A stretch of 22,669 nucleotides of DNA, taken from assembly GCA_022572485.1 (NCBI GenBank), contig JACZVU010000025.1, positions 1 to 22,669 of the forward strand. The letters run 5' to 3'. The DNA comes from Myxococcales bacterium (GTDB lineage Bacteria; Myxococcota_A; UBA9160; SMWR01). The translations under genes and the position numbers were made by a program. Every line of letters starts with the position of its first letter. Positions within the stretch are counted from its first letter, which is position 1. Under the pieces are notes generated by a model. The model was not told where the DNA came from. It did not search any database and saw only the letters and a list, made by a program, of their open reading frames with translations. Positions 9,060 to 16,899 of this stretch are shown here, piece by piece.

Positions 9060-9170
9060 GCACTTCTCCGCATGGCAGCGCTCAGCTTACCCTGGCTTCG
9101 CGCCGACCGCCGCAGCCGAAGGCCCTTGCCTCCATCGCGCGGATTGCCCTTTTCTTCGAGGGCCCAGCAC

Positions 9171-11252
9171 CTACTCGCGCGGGCTTTCCGACTGCTTCCT
9201 CGCGTTCTCGAGGTTTTCAGACGCCTGCGTGAAGCCGGGATCTGCGCGTAGCGCCTCCGCGTACGCGTCGACGGCCTCGTCGAGCTTGCCTTGCACGCGA
9301 AGAGCTTCTCCGAGGTTGTTGTGGGCCAATGCGTAGTCGGGCGATGCCGCAATGGCCAACCGGTAGTGGATGATCGCCTCATCGAACTTCTCTTGGCTCA
9401 CGAGTAACATGCCGAGGTTGTTGTGAGCGCGATAATGCCCAGGATCAAACTCGATCGCGACGCGGTAAGCGGTCTCGGCGTCTTCATTTCGATCGAGACT
9501 CCAAAACGTGTTTCCAAGATTGTTGAAGATCTTCGGGTCGCGAACACCCTCCTCGAGAGCCTCGAGGTAGTGGACCACTGCCTCTTTGAATTCACCCTGA
9601 GATTGCAGTGCATTCGCGAGGTTGTAGTGGGCGAGATGGAAAACCGGATCGAGTGCAATCGCGTAGCGATAGCGGAGAATCGCGGTATCCACGTCGCCCT
9701 TCGCACGAAGAACCGTTCCTAGACCATTGTGGGCGTTCGCGTTTCGAGGTTCGCGATCCAATGCCGATTGGTACACATCGATAGCGGCGTCCAACTCTCC
9801 TTTCGATCGCAACGCATTTCCCAGGTTGATGCGCGTCTTGACCGACTCGAAATCGGTCTCGAGCGCGATGCGGTAGTTGCGAATCGCCGCGTCCATGTCA
9901 CCACGCGCCCGGTATTCGTTGGCGAGGTTGTAGCGGATCTTCGGATTCTTCGGGATGACCGCGAGGGTGTACTCGAAGAGCGTGACCGAATCCCGCCAGT
10001 AGCCGACCTGCTGCCAAGAAGCCAAGGCGAGCGCCACGATGCCCGCACCCGCAGTCACCAACAACGCACGAGTCGATGCGGGACGGGAAATTCGAAGGTG
10101 CGCGATCCACTCGGAGCCCGCCCAGGACACCGCCAGAAACAGACCGATCGCGGTCACATAGGCGTAGCGATCGGCAAGTGCCTGGTCTCCCACCTGCACA
10201 AATCCAATCGTCGGTACAAGGGTTCCTAAAAACCAGAACCAACCCACCAACAGATAGCGCCGACGCACTACTGCAATTGCGAGAACCGTCAGTACAAGTA
10301 GGAGCGTTGCCGCTCCTGCAATCTGCCAGGCGTCGAGAGGCTCACCTCCCATCCCGGGCACGTAGGGGTGTGGGTAATGCATCGTCAGCTCTGCGGGCCA
10401 ACCCGTCTTGCCCAAATATCGCACGTAGGCGACTACAGCGTTGGCGAGGCGAGGCAGCAGGGGAAGCGTCTCGCTCGATGGAATTCCCCGACTTTGAGCG
10501 TGCAACGTCACGACACTCGATGCGACGCAGATTGCCAACAGCGGCAGTTTTTCGGCAATCAGAAAGCCGACCGAGCGCCGTGGAAGAGAGGGGGTACGCT
10601 CCGCGGCTTTCGACTTTCTCCATCGGATGCGGTCGAGCGGCCAGTAATCGAGCAATAAAAACACCAGGGGAAGCGTCACCAGCATCGGTTTCGCGAGAAG
10701 CCCCAGCACCAGCAACAGCACTGTACACAGGTAACGCGCAAGGCTCGCGCGCCTTGCGTAGCGCGCGTACGACCACATCGAGAGAATCCAGAAGGTCGTA
10801 CTCAAGACATTTTTGCGCTCGGCGATCCAGGCGACGGATTCGACATTCAATGGGTGGACGGCAAAGAGCATTGCAACAGCTGCACTCGGCCCTCGCGCGC
10901 CGGTCAGCGAGAAGAGCGCACCGAAGAGAAGAATGGAATTGAGGGCGTGAAGGGCGACGCTGGTCAGATGGTGCCCGCCGAGATTATCACCGAACAGCGT
11001 CCGATCGAGCATATGAGACAAGAGCGTCAGCGGAAAATAATTGGACCCGAAGGGCCCGGAAAACGACCACTTCAATCCATCGACGCTCAACCCATTCTGG
11101 AGGTGGATATTACCGGCCAGGTATTGCGGATCATCGAAGCGAACTGCACCGAAGCGGAACGACTGCGCATAGATCGCAACCACAGCTGCGACTAAAATCA
11201 AGGCGATGCCGAAATTCCGCCGCAGACTTCTGGAATCTTTACCGCACCGCAA
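9171..11252 (-). CDS. TMTC-like integral membrane protein with C-terminal TPR repeats
   Basis: This 693-residue protein has about ten membrane segments (roughly residues 13-415) followed by about seven TPR repeats (437-680; units such as AHNNLGMLLVSQEKFDEAII). The membrane half resembles GT-C glycosyltransferases of the TMTC/protein O-mannosyltransferase type. It has an acidic FDD motif in the first periplasmic loop (39-41) and the family signature HPLNVESVAWIAERKNVLS (133-151). Members probably transfer a sugar from a lipid donor to proteins or glycans; the donor and acceptor are unknown. The start is taken as a TTG at 11252 with AGAGGG eight bases before it; no in-frame ATG is nearby. It shares its strand with the zinc-ribbon gene downstream, but the link may be only positional. 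Confidence 0.9.
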   Translation of the reverse strand: MRCGKDSRSLRRNFGIALILVAAVVAIYAQSFRFGAVRFDDPQYLAGNIHLQNGLSVDGLKWSFSGPFGSNYFPLTLLSHMLDRTLFGDNLGGHHLTSVALHALNSILLFGALFSLTGARGPSAAVAMLFAVHPLNVESVAWIAERKNVLSTTFWILSMWSYARYARRASLARYLCTVLLLVLGLLAKPMLVTLPLVFLLLDYWPLDRIRWRKSKAAERTPSLPRRSVGFLIAEKLPLLAICVASSVVTLHAQSRGIPSSETLPLLPRLANAVVAYVRYLGKTGWPAELTMHYPHPYVPGMGGEPLDAWQIAGAATLLLVLTVLAIAVVRRRYLLVGWFWFLGTLVPTIGFVQVGDQALADRYAYVTAIGLFLAVSWAGSEWIAHLRISRPASTRALLVTAGAGIVALALASWQQVGYWRDSVTLFEYTLAVIPKNPKIRYNLANEYRARGDMDAAIRNYRIALETDFESVKTRINLGNALRSKGELDAAIDVYQSALDREPRNANAHNGLGTVLRAKGDVDTAILRYRYAIALDPVFHLAHYNLANALQSQGEFKEAVVHYLEALEEGVRDPKIFNNLGNTFWSLDRNEDAETAYRVAIEFDPGHYRAHNNLGMLLVSQEKFDEAIIHYRLAIAASPDYALAHNNLGEALRVQGKLDEAVDAYAEALRADPGFTQASENLENARKQSESPRE

Positions 11253-11371
11253 CGCGGCATCCCTCTAATGTGCGTATCTGCACAATCAACCGATGATCCT
11301 CGGAGCCGTAATCAAGATGCCCACACCCGCACCCCCTCTACCGCGCCGGCTGCGATGCACCGAGCAAGCGG

Positions 11372-11509
11372 CTATTCTTCGGTCAAAAGAAACACACCCA
11401 GCATCGCACCGATCGAGATGCAGGCGATGGCGACTCCGAAGATGATGGGGTGTGCGGAAACCGCAGCCTGCCAACCGCGAGGGGCGTATTCCTGCTCCGC
11501 TTCGCTCAT
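11372..11509 (-). CDS. Small single-span membrane protein (45 residues)
   Basis: This short frame encodes a tidy small membrane protein. It has a charged, soluble N-terminus (MSEAEQEYAPRGWQ), an Ala-His-Pro turn, and one hydrophobic helix (about residues 21-42, IIFGVAIACISIGAMLGVFL), and it ends LLTEE before a TAG. The pattern of acidic and aromatic N-terminus, one helix and an acidic tail is typical of real small membrane proteins rather than random frames. The ribosome binding site is weak (GGTGCC before ATG). It lies between the TMTC-like gene, 119 bp downstream on the same strand, and the divergent FAD oxidoreductase, with a 150-bp gap that could hold both promoters. Function unknown. Confidence 0.6.
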   Translation of the reverse strand: MSEAEQEYAPRGWQAAVSAHPIIFGVAIACISIGAMLGVFLLTEE

Positions 11510-11659
11510 CGGGGCACCGTAACACGATCGCCATCAGGCGACAGCAACCCTTCACACCGCAAGGCCAGTGCTGCTTCGGGCCTCACTTCCATGCGATCTC
11601 TGGAATTCCGATCTCTCGGAGCTGTATAGTGCCGGATCCGCCAAATAGGAGAAATCGGA

Positions 11660-13063
11660 ATGGACGCTCACCTCAAAGCCCTGGAGAATTCCAAATTTGC
11701 CTGTTTCTGGTTGGACCAGGAGGCTCGACCCGAGCCCCTTCGATCCCTGTCAGGCGATCAGCGCTGTGAGCTGCTGATCGTGGGCGGCGGCTTCACGGGA
11801 ATGTGGGCAGCCCTCCAGGCGAAGGAGAGAAACCCCGAACTCGACATCATTTTGATCGAAGCCACTGAAATCGGCGATGGGGCATCCGGACGCAATGGAG
11901 GGTTCCTCAGCCACATGCTCGCCCACGGCGAGATGAACGCCGAATATCATTTCCCGGGTGAGACAGAGCGACTGGCGGAACTCGGCCGCCAGAATTTACG
12001 AGAGTTCATCGACACCCTCGACCGTTACGACATCGATGCGCGCTATGAAAGAACCGGGACCATCGCAGTCACGACCCGGCGGGCTCAAAATCAGGCCGCT
12101 GCAGAAACCGCCGAGAAGGCGCGACGCTCTGGCGAAGACGCAGTCTGGTTGAGCGAAGAAGAAGTGCGCGAGAAGGTCAACTCTCCGACCTACTGCGGTG
12201 GAATCTGGTACCGAGGCGGTCAAGATGGCCTCGTGGATCCGGCCTATCTCTGCTGGGGGCTAAAAAAGACGATCCTCTCGTTGGGTGTTCGGGTGTTCGA
12301 AGGAACACCACTGTTGCGTCTGGATTCACGCTCTGACGGCATGCAGGTGGATTGCCCCGCCGGGAGCGTGCGCTGTCAAAAGGCCCTGATGGCCACCAAC
12401 GCCTTCCGCAACCCCATTGGCAAGGCGCGCCGTTCGGTCATTCCGGTGTGGGATTACGTTCTGGCTACCGAGCCACTGACCGCCGCACAGCAGGAAGAAA
12501 TCGGCTGGAAAGGCCGCGAGGGCCTCTCGAATATCGCAAACATGTTCCACTACTACCGCATGACCCACGACAGCCGCATCACGTGGGGTGGTGGCACTAC
12601 AGTGTGTTACTACTACGGAAACGGCGCAGACGACAGCCTTTCGGATCCGCGCAAACGGTACGTTCGGCTCGCAGAAGAATTCCTGCAGACCTTCCCGCAA
12701 CTCGAAGGAATCCGTTTCACACACCGTTGGAGCGGCATCATCGCCTCGAGCACCCGCTTCTGCATGGCACCGGGAGTCGCTTTTGGTGGGAAGGTGGCCT
12801 GGTCGATCGGTTACACGGGATCGGGGGTCGGAGCCACCCGTTTCGGCGCTCGCATCGGATTGGAGCTGCTCGGATACAATCCGAGCGAAATACTCGACAT
12901 GCAGTTCGTTCAAAAACCCTCTATGGCCTGGCCCCCGGAGCCCTTCCGCTGGGCCGGTGTCACGCTCACCCGGAACGAAATGGCGCGGGCCGACCGCAAC
13001 GGTGGCAAAAGGGGCCTCTGGCTGAAACTCCTCGATCGGCTCAATCTGGGTTTCGCCTGCTGA
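11660..13063 (+). CDS. FAD-dependent oxidoreductase, DAO family (PuuB-like)
   Basis: This 467-residue flavoenzyme belongs to the D-amino-acid-oxidase-type family (PF01266) and most resembles gamma-glutamylputrescine oxidase and related amine oxidases. The Rossmann motif VGGGFTG (41-47), the acidic strand end at Glu67, and GASGRNGG (74-81, where the flavin may be covalently held in relatives) are all present. Later motifs include GGQDGLVDP, TNAFRNP, RWSGIIASS and GYTGSGVGATRFGA, the second FAD-contact region. The substrate is probably an amine or N-methyl/secondary amino acid, but it cannot be fixed from sequence. The start is supported by AGGAGAA about seven bases upstream. It stands alone on the plus strand, followed by the 26-bp tandem array. 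Confidence 0.93.
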   Translation: MDAHLKALENSKFACFWLDQEARPEPLRSLSGDQRCELLIVGGGFTGMWAALQAKERNPELDIILIEATEIGDGASGRNGGFLSHMLAHGEMNAEYHFPGETERLAELGRQNLREFIDTLDRYDIDARYERTGTIAVTTRRAQNQAAAETAEKARRSGEDAVWLSEEEVREKVNSPTYCGGIWYRGGQDGLVDPAYLCWGLKKTILSLGVRVFEGTPLLRLDSRSDGMQVDCPAGSVRCQKALMATNAFRNPIGKARRSVIPVWDYVLATEPLTAAQQEEIGWKGREGLSNIANMFHYYRMTHDSRITWGGGTTVCYYYGNGADDSLSDPRKRYVRLAEEFLQTFPQLEGIRFTHRWSGIIASSTRFCMAPGVAFGGKVAWSIGYTGSGVGATRFGARIGLELLGYNPSEILDMQFVQKPSMAWPPEPFRWAGVTLTRNEMARADRNGGKRGLWLKLLDRLNLGFAC

Positions 13064-13096
13064 CCCTCGCGGCCCCCTCGACATGAGCGGAATTTT

Positions 13097-13330
13097 TGCC
13101 TCCTCAATACGAGCGAGGCTTTCGATTCCTCGACGCGAGCGAGACTTTCAGTTCCTCGATACGAGCAGGATTTTCGGCTCCTCGACACGAGCGAGACTTT
13201 CGGCTCCTCGACACGAGCGGGGTTTTCGGCTCCTCGACACGAGCGGGGTTTTCGGCTCCTCGATACGAGCGGGGTTTTCGGCTCCTCGATACGAGCGGGG
13301 TTTTCGGCTCCTCGATACGAGCGAGGCCTT
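13097..13330. repeat. 26-bp tandem array, nine units
   Basis: Nine units of exactly 26 bp start at 13097, 13123, 13149, 13175, 13201, 13227, 13253, 13279 and 13305. The consensus core is CGGCTCCTCGAYACGAGCGG followed by GGTTTT. Each unit contains CTCG-AYA-CGAG, a short inverted repeat. Units 5 to 9 are nearly identical, while units 1 to 3 have drifted, as expected for a minisatellite growing at one end. It fills most of the 315-bp gap between the FAD oxidoreductase and the next gene. Long frames run through it on the plus strand only because the unit lacks stop codons. There are no spacers, so it is not CRISPR. Confidence 0.95.
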
Positions 13331-13378
13331 TTTCCCGCGATTTGACGCTTTCCGGTCGACCTACAGAAGCGCAGCAGC

Positions 13379-14341
13379 GTGGACGAAACGTCTACCTGGA
13401 TGCCGGATCAAGCAACCGTTCAACGGGCAGCACCCATCACGCGGACATGGATCTGCGGAATCACAGCGCTTGCCGCTGCATGGGTGGGGTGCGCGGGGCT
13501 GACAGACGTACAGCCGGCCCACAATATCGACCGGGTCAGTCGGTCCGGCGAAGCATTCTTCGCCTTCTTGCAATTGCCTGGAAAAACGATCGACGAAATC
13601 CGAGAACTCATGCCGACCGCCGGCACCGACTCCGTTTACCTCATCAATCAAAATGTCACGAACAAAGAACTCGGTGAATACATCCAATACGAAGCCAGCA
13701 ACTATCCATTCGAGATCTTCTTGAGGGTCACGGTTTCGACCGAAAATCAACGTGTCTATCGATACATCGTCAAGGGCGACTGGCGTTCCGTGAAGATGGG
13801 TTACGGATCGCTACAGCACCCAGAGTTGTACGACGCGATCTATCTCCACACCCACCCGCGAGGCAAGCGAATCATTCCCTATTCGATCTCGGATTACATT
13901 CACGCCGAGACCTTCAGGATCGTCAGTACCCTGCTGGTCGGAGATGGCATCCCGATCGAATTCGAGAGCGTCGAGCGAAGCGGGAGCGGCGTCGATCACT
14001 TCGAAGTCGACGGGCAGCAGTTCTCACGGAAGCGCCCCGGGCGCGAGCGTTTGCGATCAAAGGAACGGCGGCGGCGCAGCCAGCGCGATATCGACGACGC
14101 CGTGCGAGAGTTGGATCGCATCTTCAGAGAAAATGTAAAGGCCGGTCACGAGCGCGTCACCCTGCGAAATTCGGAGGGCATATTGATCACCTACGAGCGA
14201 AACAGGACCTTGGGCCGGCGGCTGAGCGAAGTCTATCGGAACGCCGGCCTTCTCCTGCCGATGGAAGGCAGCAACTCCGAATTTCCGAGCGACATCACCC
14301 ATACGATACCCTCGGACACACCCCATCCACTCGGTTTCTAG
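13379..14341 (+). CDS. Putative lipoprotein with a JAMM-like metal motif
   Basis: The product is 320 residues from a GTG start; an ATG at 13400 is an equally good start. A hydrophobic segment ends AAWVGC (Cys38), a likely but imperfect lipobox because Trp occupies the -3 position. The middle contains LHTHPRGKRIIPYSISDY: His157-x-His159-x9-Ser169-x2-Asp172. This resembles the JAMM/MPN metalloprotease signature HxH-x7-S-x2-D, but with two extra residues. The preceding strands (RVYRYIVKGDWRSVKMGYG) could form the JAB-like sheet. Residues 200-240 are Arg-rich (RKRPGRERLRSKERRRRSQR), followed by a helical segment. The fold assignment is inferred; metal binding or peptidase activity may be lost. 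No neighbour explains its role. Confidence 0.8.
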   Translation: MDETSTWMPDQATVQRAAPITRTWICGITALAAAWVGCAGLTDVQPAHNIDRVSRSGEAFFAFLQLPGKTIDEIRELMPTAGTDSVYLINQNVTNKELGEYIQYEASNYPFEIFLRVTVSTENQRVYRYIVKGDWRSVKMGYGSLQHPELYDAIYLHTHPRGKRIIPYSISDYIHAETFRIVSTLLVGDGIPIEFESVERSGSGVDHFEVDGQQFSRKRPGRERLRSKERRRRSQRDIDDAVRELDRIFRENVKAGHERVTLRNSEGILITYERNRTLGRRLSEVYRNAGLLLPMEGSNSEFPSDITHTIPSDTPHPLGF

Positions 14342-14504
14342 GCTGACGATGCGAAGCGGGATGGGCGAAACGATCGACTTCGAAGCTGGGACATCGCGTT
14401 GGTAACCGGACTCGCGCTCGCCCACGACACACAAGCCGCGCCCCTAGCACAGCATTCGGCTTCACCGGTGCACAACACCATTTAGAGTCACCTCTCCGCG
14501 CACT

Positions 14505-14954
14505 CTAGAGACCCACGTCTTCTTTCGAATAATCTGCCGTGAGCCAGCGCTCGGGGCGCATTCGGATCAAGATCATCGCGTCGTCGATGCGACCGTCGGT
14601 CGCGCTCTCCATGTAGCGATCTCCCGCCTCGGACCCCAGATAGCGATGCGCGAGGGGGCGCTCGTGGCGCTCTGCGTCCGATGGCTCGATGCAGGCGATC
14701 GGGCCTTCGACACTCGCATACCGATAGGGTGGCGCCTCGTCTTGAACGCAAAGGCTGATGCGCTGCCCTTCTTCGAGAAGCATGCCTTTACGCGAGGCGC
14801 GCTCGGTAACGAATTGCAGATCACCGCCCGGTTCGTACGCGTACCAGACCGGGGCCGCCAGCGGGCCGCACCCCGCCTGGTTGAGGCTCAAGATTCCCAC
14901 GTGTACACCGGCGAGAAAAGCCTCCCGCTCCTCGCGGGTCATTGTGGTGGACAT
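14505..14954 (-). CDS. PPOX-class flavin/F420-type split-barrel protein
   Basis: This 149-residue protein matches the pyridoxamine 5'-phosphate oxidase-like split barrel (PF01243 class). The N-terminus has MTREEREAFLAGVHVGILSL, then the strand pair GPLAAPVWYAYEPGGDLQFV, followed by RISLCVQDEAPPYRYASVEG and a C-terminal strand with RPERWLTADY. Such proteins bind FMN, F420 or haem and reduce small molecules; the cofactor cannot be read from sequence. GAGGAG lies seven bases before the ATG and supports this start. It is divergent from the cation transporter pair (about 220 bp between starts) and convergent with the JAMM-like gene. The 163-bp gap to that gene shows no strong terminator. Confidence 0.88.
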   Translation of the reverse strand: MSTTMTREEREAFLAGVHVGILSLNQAGCGPLAAPVWYAYEPGGDLQFVTERASRKGMLLEEGQRISLCVQDEAPPYRYASVEGPIACIEPSDAERHERPLAHRYLGSEAGDRYMESATDGRIDDAMILIRMRPERWLTADYSKEDVGL

Positions 14955-15175
14955 ATCGGACTCCTCTGATGCCGCCTAGATAGACGATTCTACAGACGGC
15001 CCCTTCCGATGCACTCCGTATTTTCTTTGTCGATCGAGAAAGACGACCCGACGAGAGACCCACGACAACTGGATCCAAGAAGCCGGAAAGCATCCGAACT
15101 CTGGTACTCTGGACTTCTCCACGGTGCGGGTGGGGGACTCTTGCCAGCCTCTACGCAACATTGATGGGGGGCGAA

Positions 15176-15829
15176 ATGGTGGCTCGCTCGCTCCTTCTCA
15201 AGCGTGCTCTCCGGCTCGAACGCCTGACCATCGCCTGGAATGTTGTCGAGGCCGTGATCGCCGTCGGCGCAGGCTGGCGGGCGGGGAGCATTGCTCTCGT
15301 CGGGTTCGGGCTCGACAGCGTGATCGAGACGATCGCTGCGCTGGCGCTCTACCGGCGACTTCGTGCGGAGCAGGCTGGTGCTACCAAAGAAGAGACCGAG
15401 GTGCACGAGCGCAGGGCACTATGGATCGTGGGTGTGACCTTCTTCCTCCTCAGCGGCTACATCGCCTTCGAGGCCGCGAGCACCTTGTGGATGAAAGAGC
15501 CTCCCGAGGCGAGTCGAATCGGCATCCTTCTGGCAGCTGCCTCCCTGACGGTGATGCCCGCCCTAGCAATCGCTAAACATCGAACTGGAAAGGCGCTGAG
15601 GAGCCGGGCGCTGGTGGCCGACGCCAAGGAGACCTTCGTCTGTTCCTACCTGTCGCTGACGCTTCTGGCCGGACTCGGCTTGAACGCCCTCTTCGGGTGG
15701 TGGTGGGCCGATCCAGTTGCGGCTCTGGCAATGCTTCCGCTCGTGATCCGCGAAGGCTGGGAGGCACTGGCGGAAGCGCGCGAAGGAACCGGAGAAGGCG
15801 ACACCGAAGCTCACGATCTGGAGGTATGA
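15176..15829 (+). CDS. Short cation-diffusion-facilitator-like transporter
   Basis: This small membrane protein (217 residues) resembles the short cation-efflux transporters related to the CDF family. It has about five to six membrane helices. The key segment SIALVGFGLDSVIE corresponds to the metal-site helix, and the later LVADAKETFVCSYLSLTLL and FGWWWADPVAAL are typical of this short subgroup. It lacks the cytoplasmic C-terminal domain of full CDF proteins. The start is taken at the ATG at 15176 because a G-rich run (15166-15172) sits just before it. Starts at 15161 (TTG) or 15164 (ATG) are possible. It precedes the DmeF-like gene by 112 bp on the same strand, so both may serve divalent-metal export. 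Confidence 0.9.
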   Translation: MVARSLLLKRALRLERLTIAWNVVEAVIAVGAGWRAGSIALVGFGLDSVIETIAALALYRRLRAEQAGATKEETEVHERRALWIVGVTFFLLSGYIAFEAASTLWMKEPPEASRIGILLAAASLTVMPALAIAKHRTGKALRSRALVADAKETFVCSYLSLTLLAGLGLNALFGWWWADPVAALAMLPLVIREGWEALAEAREGTGEGDTEAHDLEV

Positions 15830-15880
15830 GAACCTCCGTCCGACACCTTCGGAACGGATCGTCTCAATGCCTGATTTGAG
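15821..15880 (+). other. Hairpins after the short CDF gene
   Basis: Three short inverted repeats follow or overlap the stop codon: GAGGT/ACCTC (15821-15836), CCGTCCGA paired with TCGGAACGG with one bulge (15836-15857), and CTCAA/TTGAG (15863-15880). They have no U-tract. They could weaken read-through into dmeF or form a leader, but this is speculative. Confidence 0.25.
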
Positions 15881-15941
15881 TCCAAGATGCCAAACCGTGA
15901 GGCGGGCGACCGCAGGGCTGACCCACTGAGGGAAAGTTGCC

Positions 15942-16871
15942 ATGCACAAAGAGCAGTCTGAAAGATGGAAACACCAGCACAACTACCTTCCGGAGAACCT
16001 CCGACAGAGCGAGCGGAACACCCGATGGGTGATTGGCTTGACCGCCACGATGATGGTCGTCGAGATCGCGGCGGGCTCCGCCTTCAACTCGATGGCGCTG
16101 CTTGCAGATGGCTGGCACATGGCGAGCCACGCCTCAGCACTCAGCATTACCGCGTTCGCCTACTTCTATGCCCGACGGCACGCCGATGACACCCGCTATT
16201 CGTTCGGAACGTGGAAAGTCGGGGTACTAGGCGGTTTTTCGAGTGCTGTCGTGCTCGCCGTAATCGCGATTCTCATTGCTTGGGAATCGTTCGGCCGGTT
16301 TCTCGATCCGCTCGCCATCAGCTTCAACGAAGCGATCTTCGTTGCCTGCATGGGTCTCGTGGTCAATCTGGTGTCTGCGTGGATGCTCCGGGACCAGCAC
16401 GAGGGGCATCACGGAGGCCATCAACACGACCACAACCTCCAGGCTGCGTACCTTCACGTCCTGGCAGACGCTCTAACCTCACTCTTCGCCATCTTCGCGC
16501 TGCTCAGCGGAAAGTTCTTCGGCTGGCTGTGGATGGACGCGGCTATGGGAATCGTCGGCTCAATCATCATCGGGCGTTGGTCCTTTGGGTTGCTGCGAAA
16601 TACGTCTCGCGTTCTGCTGGATGGCGATGTTGAGATCGAAACGGTAGAGGAGATTCGAACGCTGCTCGAAGGGGATTCCGACGACATGGTGGCGGATCTC
16701 CATCTCTGGAGAATCGGACCGGAGAACCTCGCTGCTATCGTCTCGATCGTTTCCCATGATCCGCACCCCCCTGAATACTACAAGGCGGTTGTGTCTGAAC
16801 GGTTCCACCTTGCTCATGTAACGGTGGAGGTGAACCGCTGTCTCCGCAAAGACGAAAAGACGGTGACGTGA
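15942..16871 (+). CDS. dmeF: CDF-family divalent metal efflux transporter, DmeF-like
   Basis: This 309-residue cation-diffusion facilitator exports divalent metals, probably Co(II), Ni(II) or Zn(II), across the inner membrane in exchange for protons. The transport site is visible: ADGWHMASH in helix 2 (His59 and His63; the usual Asp is replaced by His, as I recall for DmeF-type proteins) and HVLADALTS in helix 5 (His172 and Asp176). A His-rich cytoplasmic loop (about 153-164) lies between helices 4 and 5. The cytoplasmic C-terminal domain is present (DGDVEIETVEEIRTLL onward). GAGGGAAAG precedes the ATG by about six bases. No metal-sensing regulator (DmeR/RcnR or MerR type) is adjacent. The substrate is inferred from family resemblance. 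Confidence 0.93.
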   Translation: MHKEQSERWKHQHNYLPENLRQSERNTRWVIGLTATMMVVEIAAGSAFNSMALLADGWHMASHASALSITAFAYFYARRHADDTRYSFGTWKVGVLGGFSSAVVLAVIAILIAWESFGRFLDPLAISFNEAIFVACMGLVVNLVSAWMLRDQHEGHHGGHQHDHNLQAAYLHVLADALTSLFAIFALLSGKFFGWLWMDAAMGIVGSIIIGRWSFGLLRNTSRVLLDGDVEIETVEEIRTLLEGDSDDMVADLHLWRIGPENLAAIVSIVSHDPHPPEYYKAVVSERFHLAHVTVEVNRCLRKDEKTVT

Positions 16872-16899
16872 GGTTAGCGCCTTGGAGCCCCACGATGCG

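Noticed and set aside
13083..13677. Long plus-strand frames running through the 26-bp array
   Set aside because: They exist only because the repeat unit has no stop codon; the 26-bp period gives an artificial 26-residue repeat, with no ribosome binding site or domain-like end.
14057..14434. A 125-residue minus-strand frame overlapping the end of the JAMM-like gene
   Set aside because: It has no ribosome binding site or motif and overlaps a better-supported gene.
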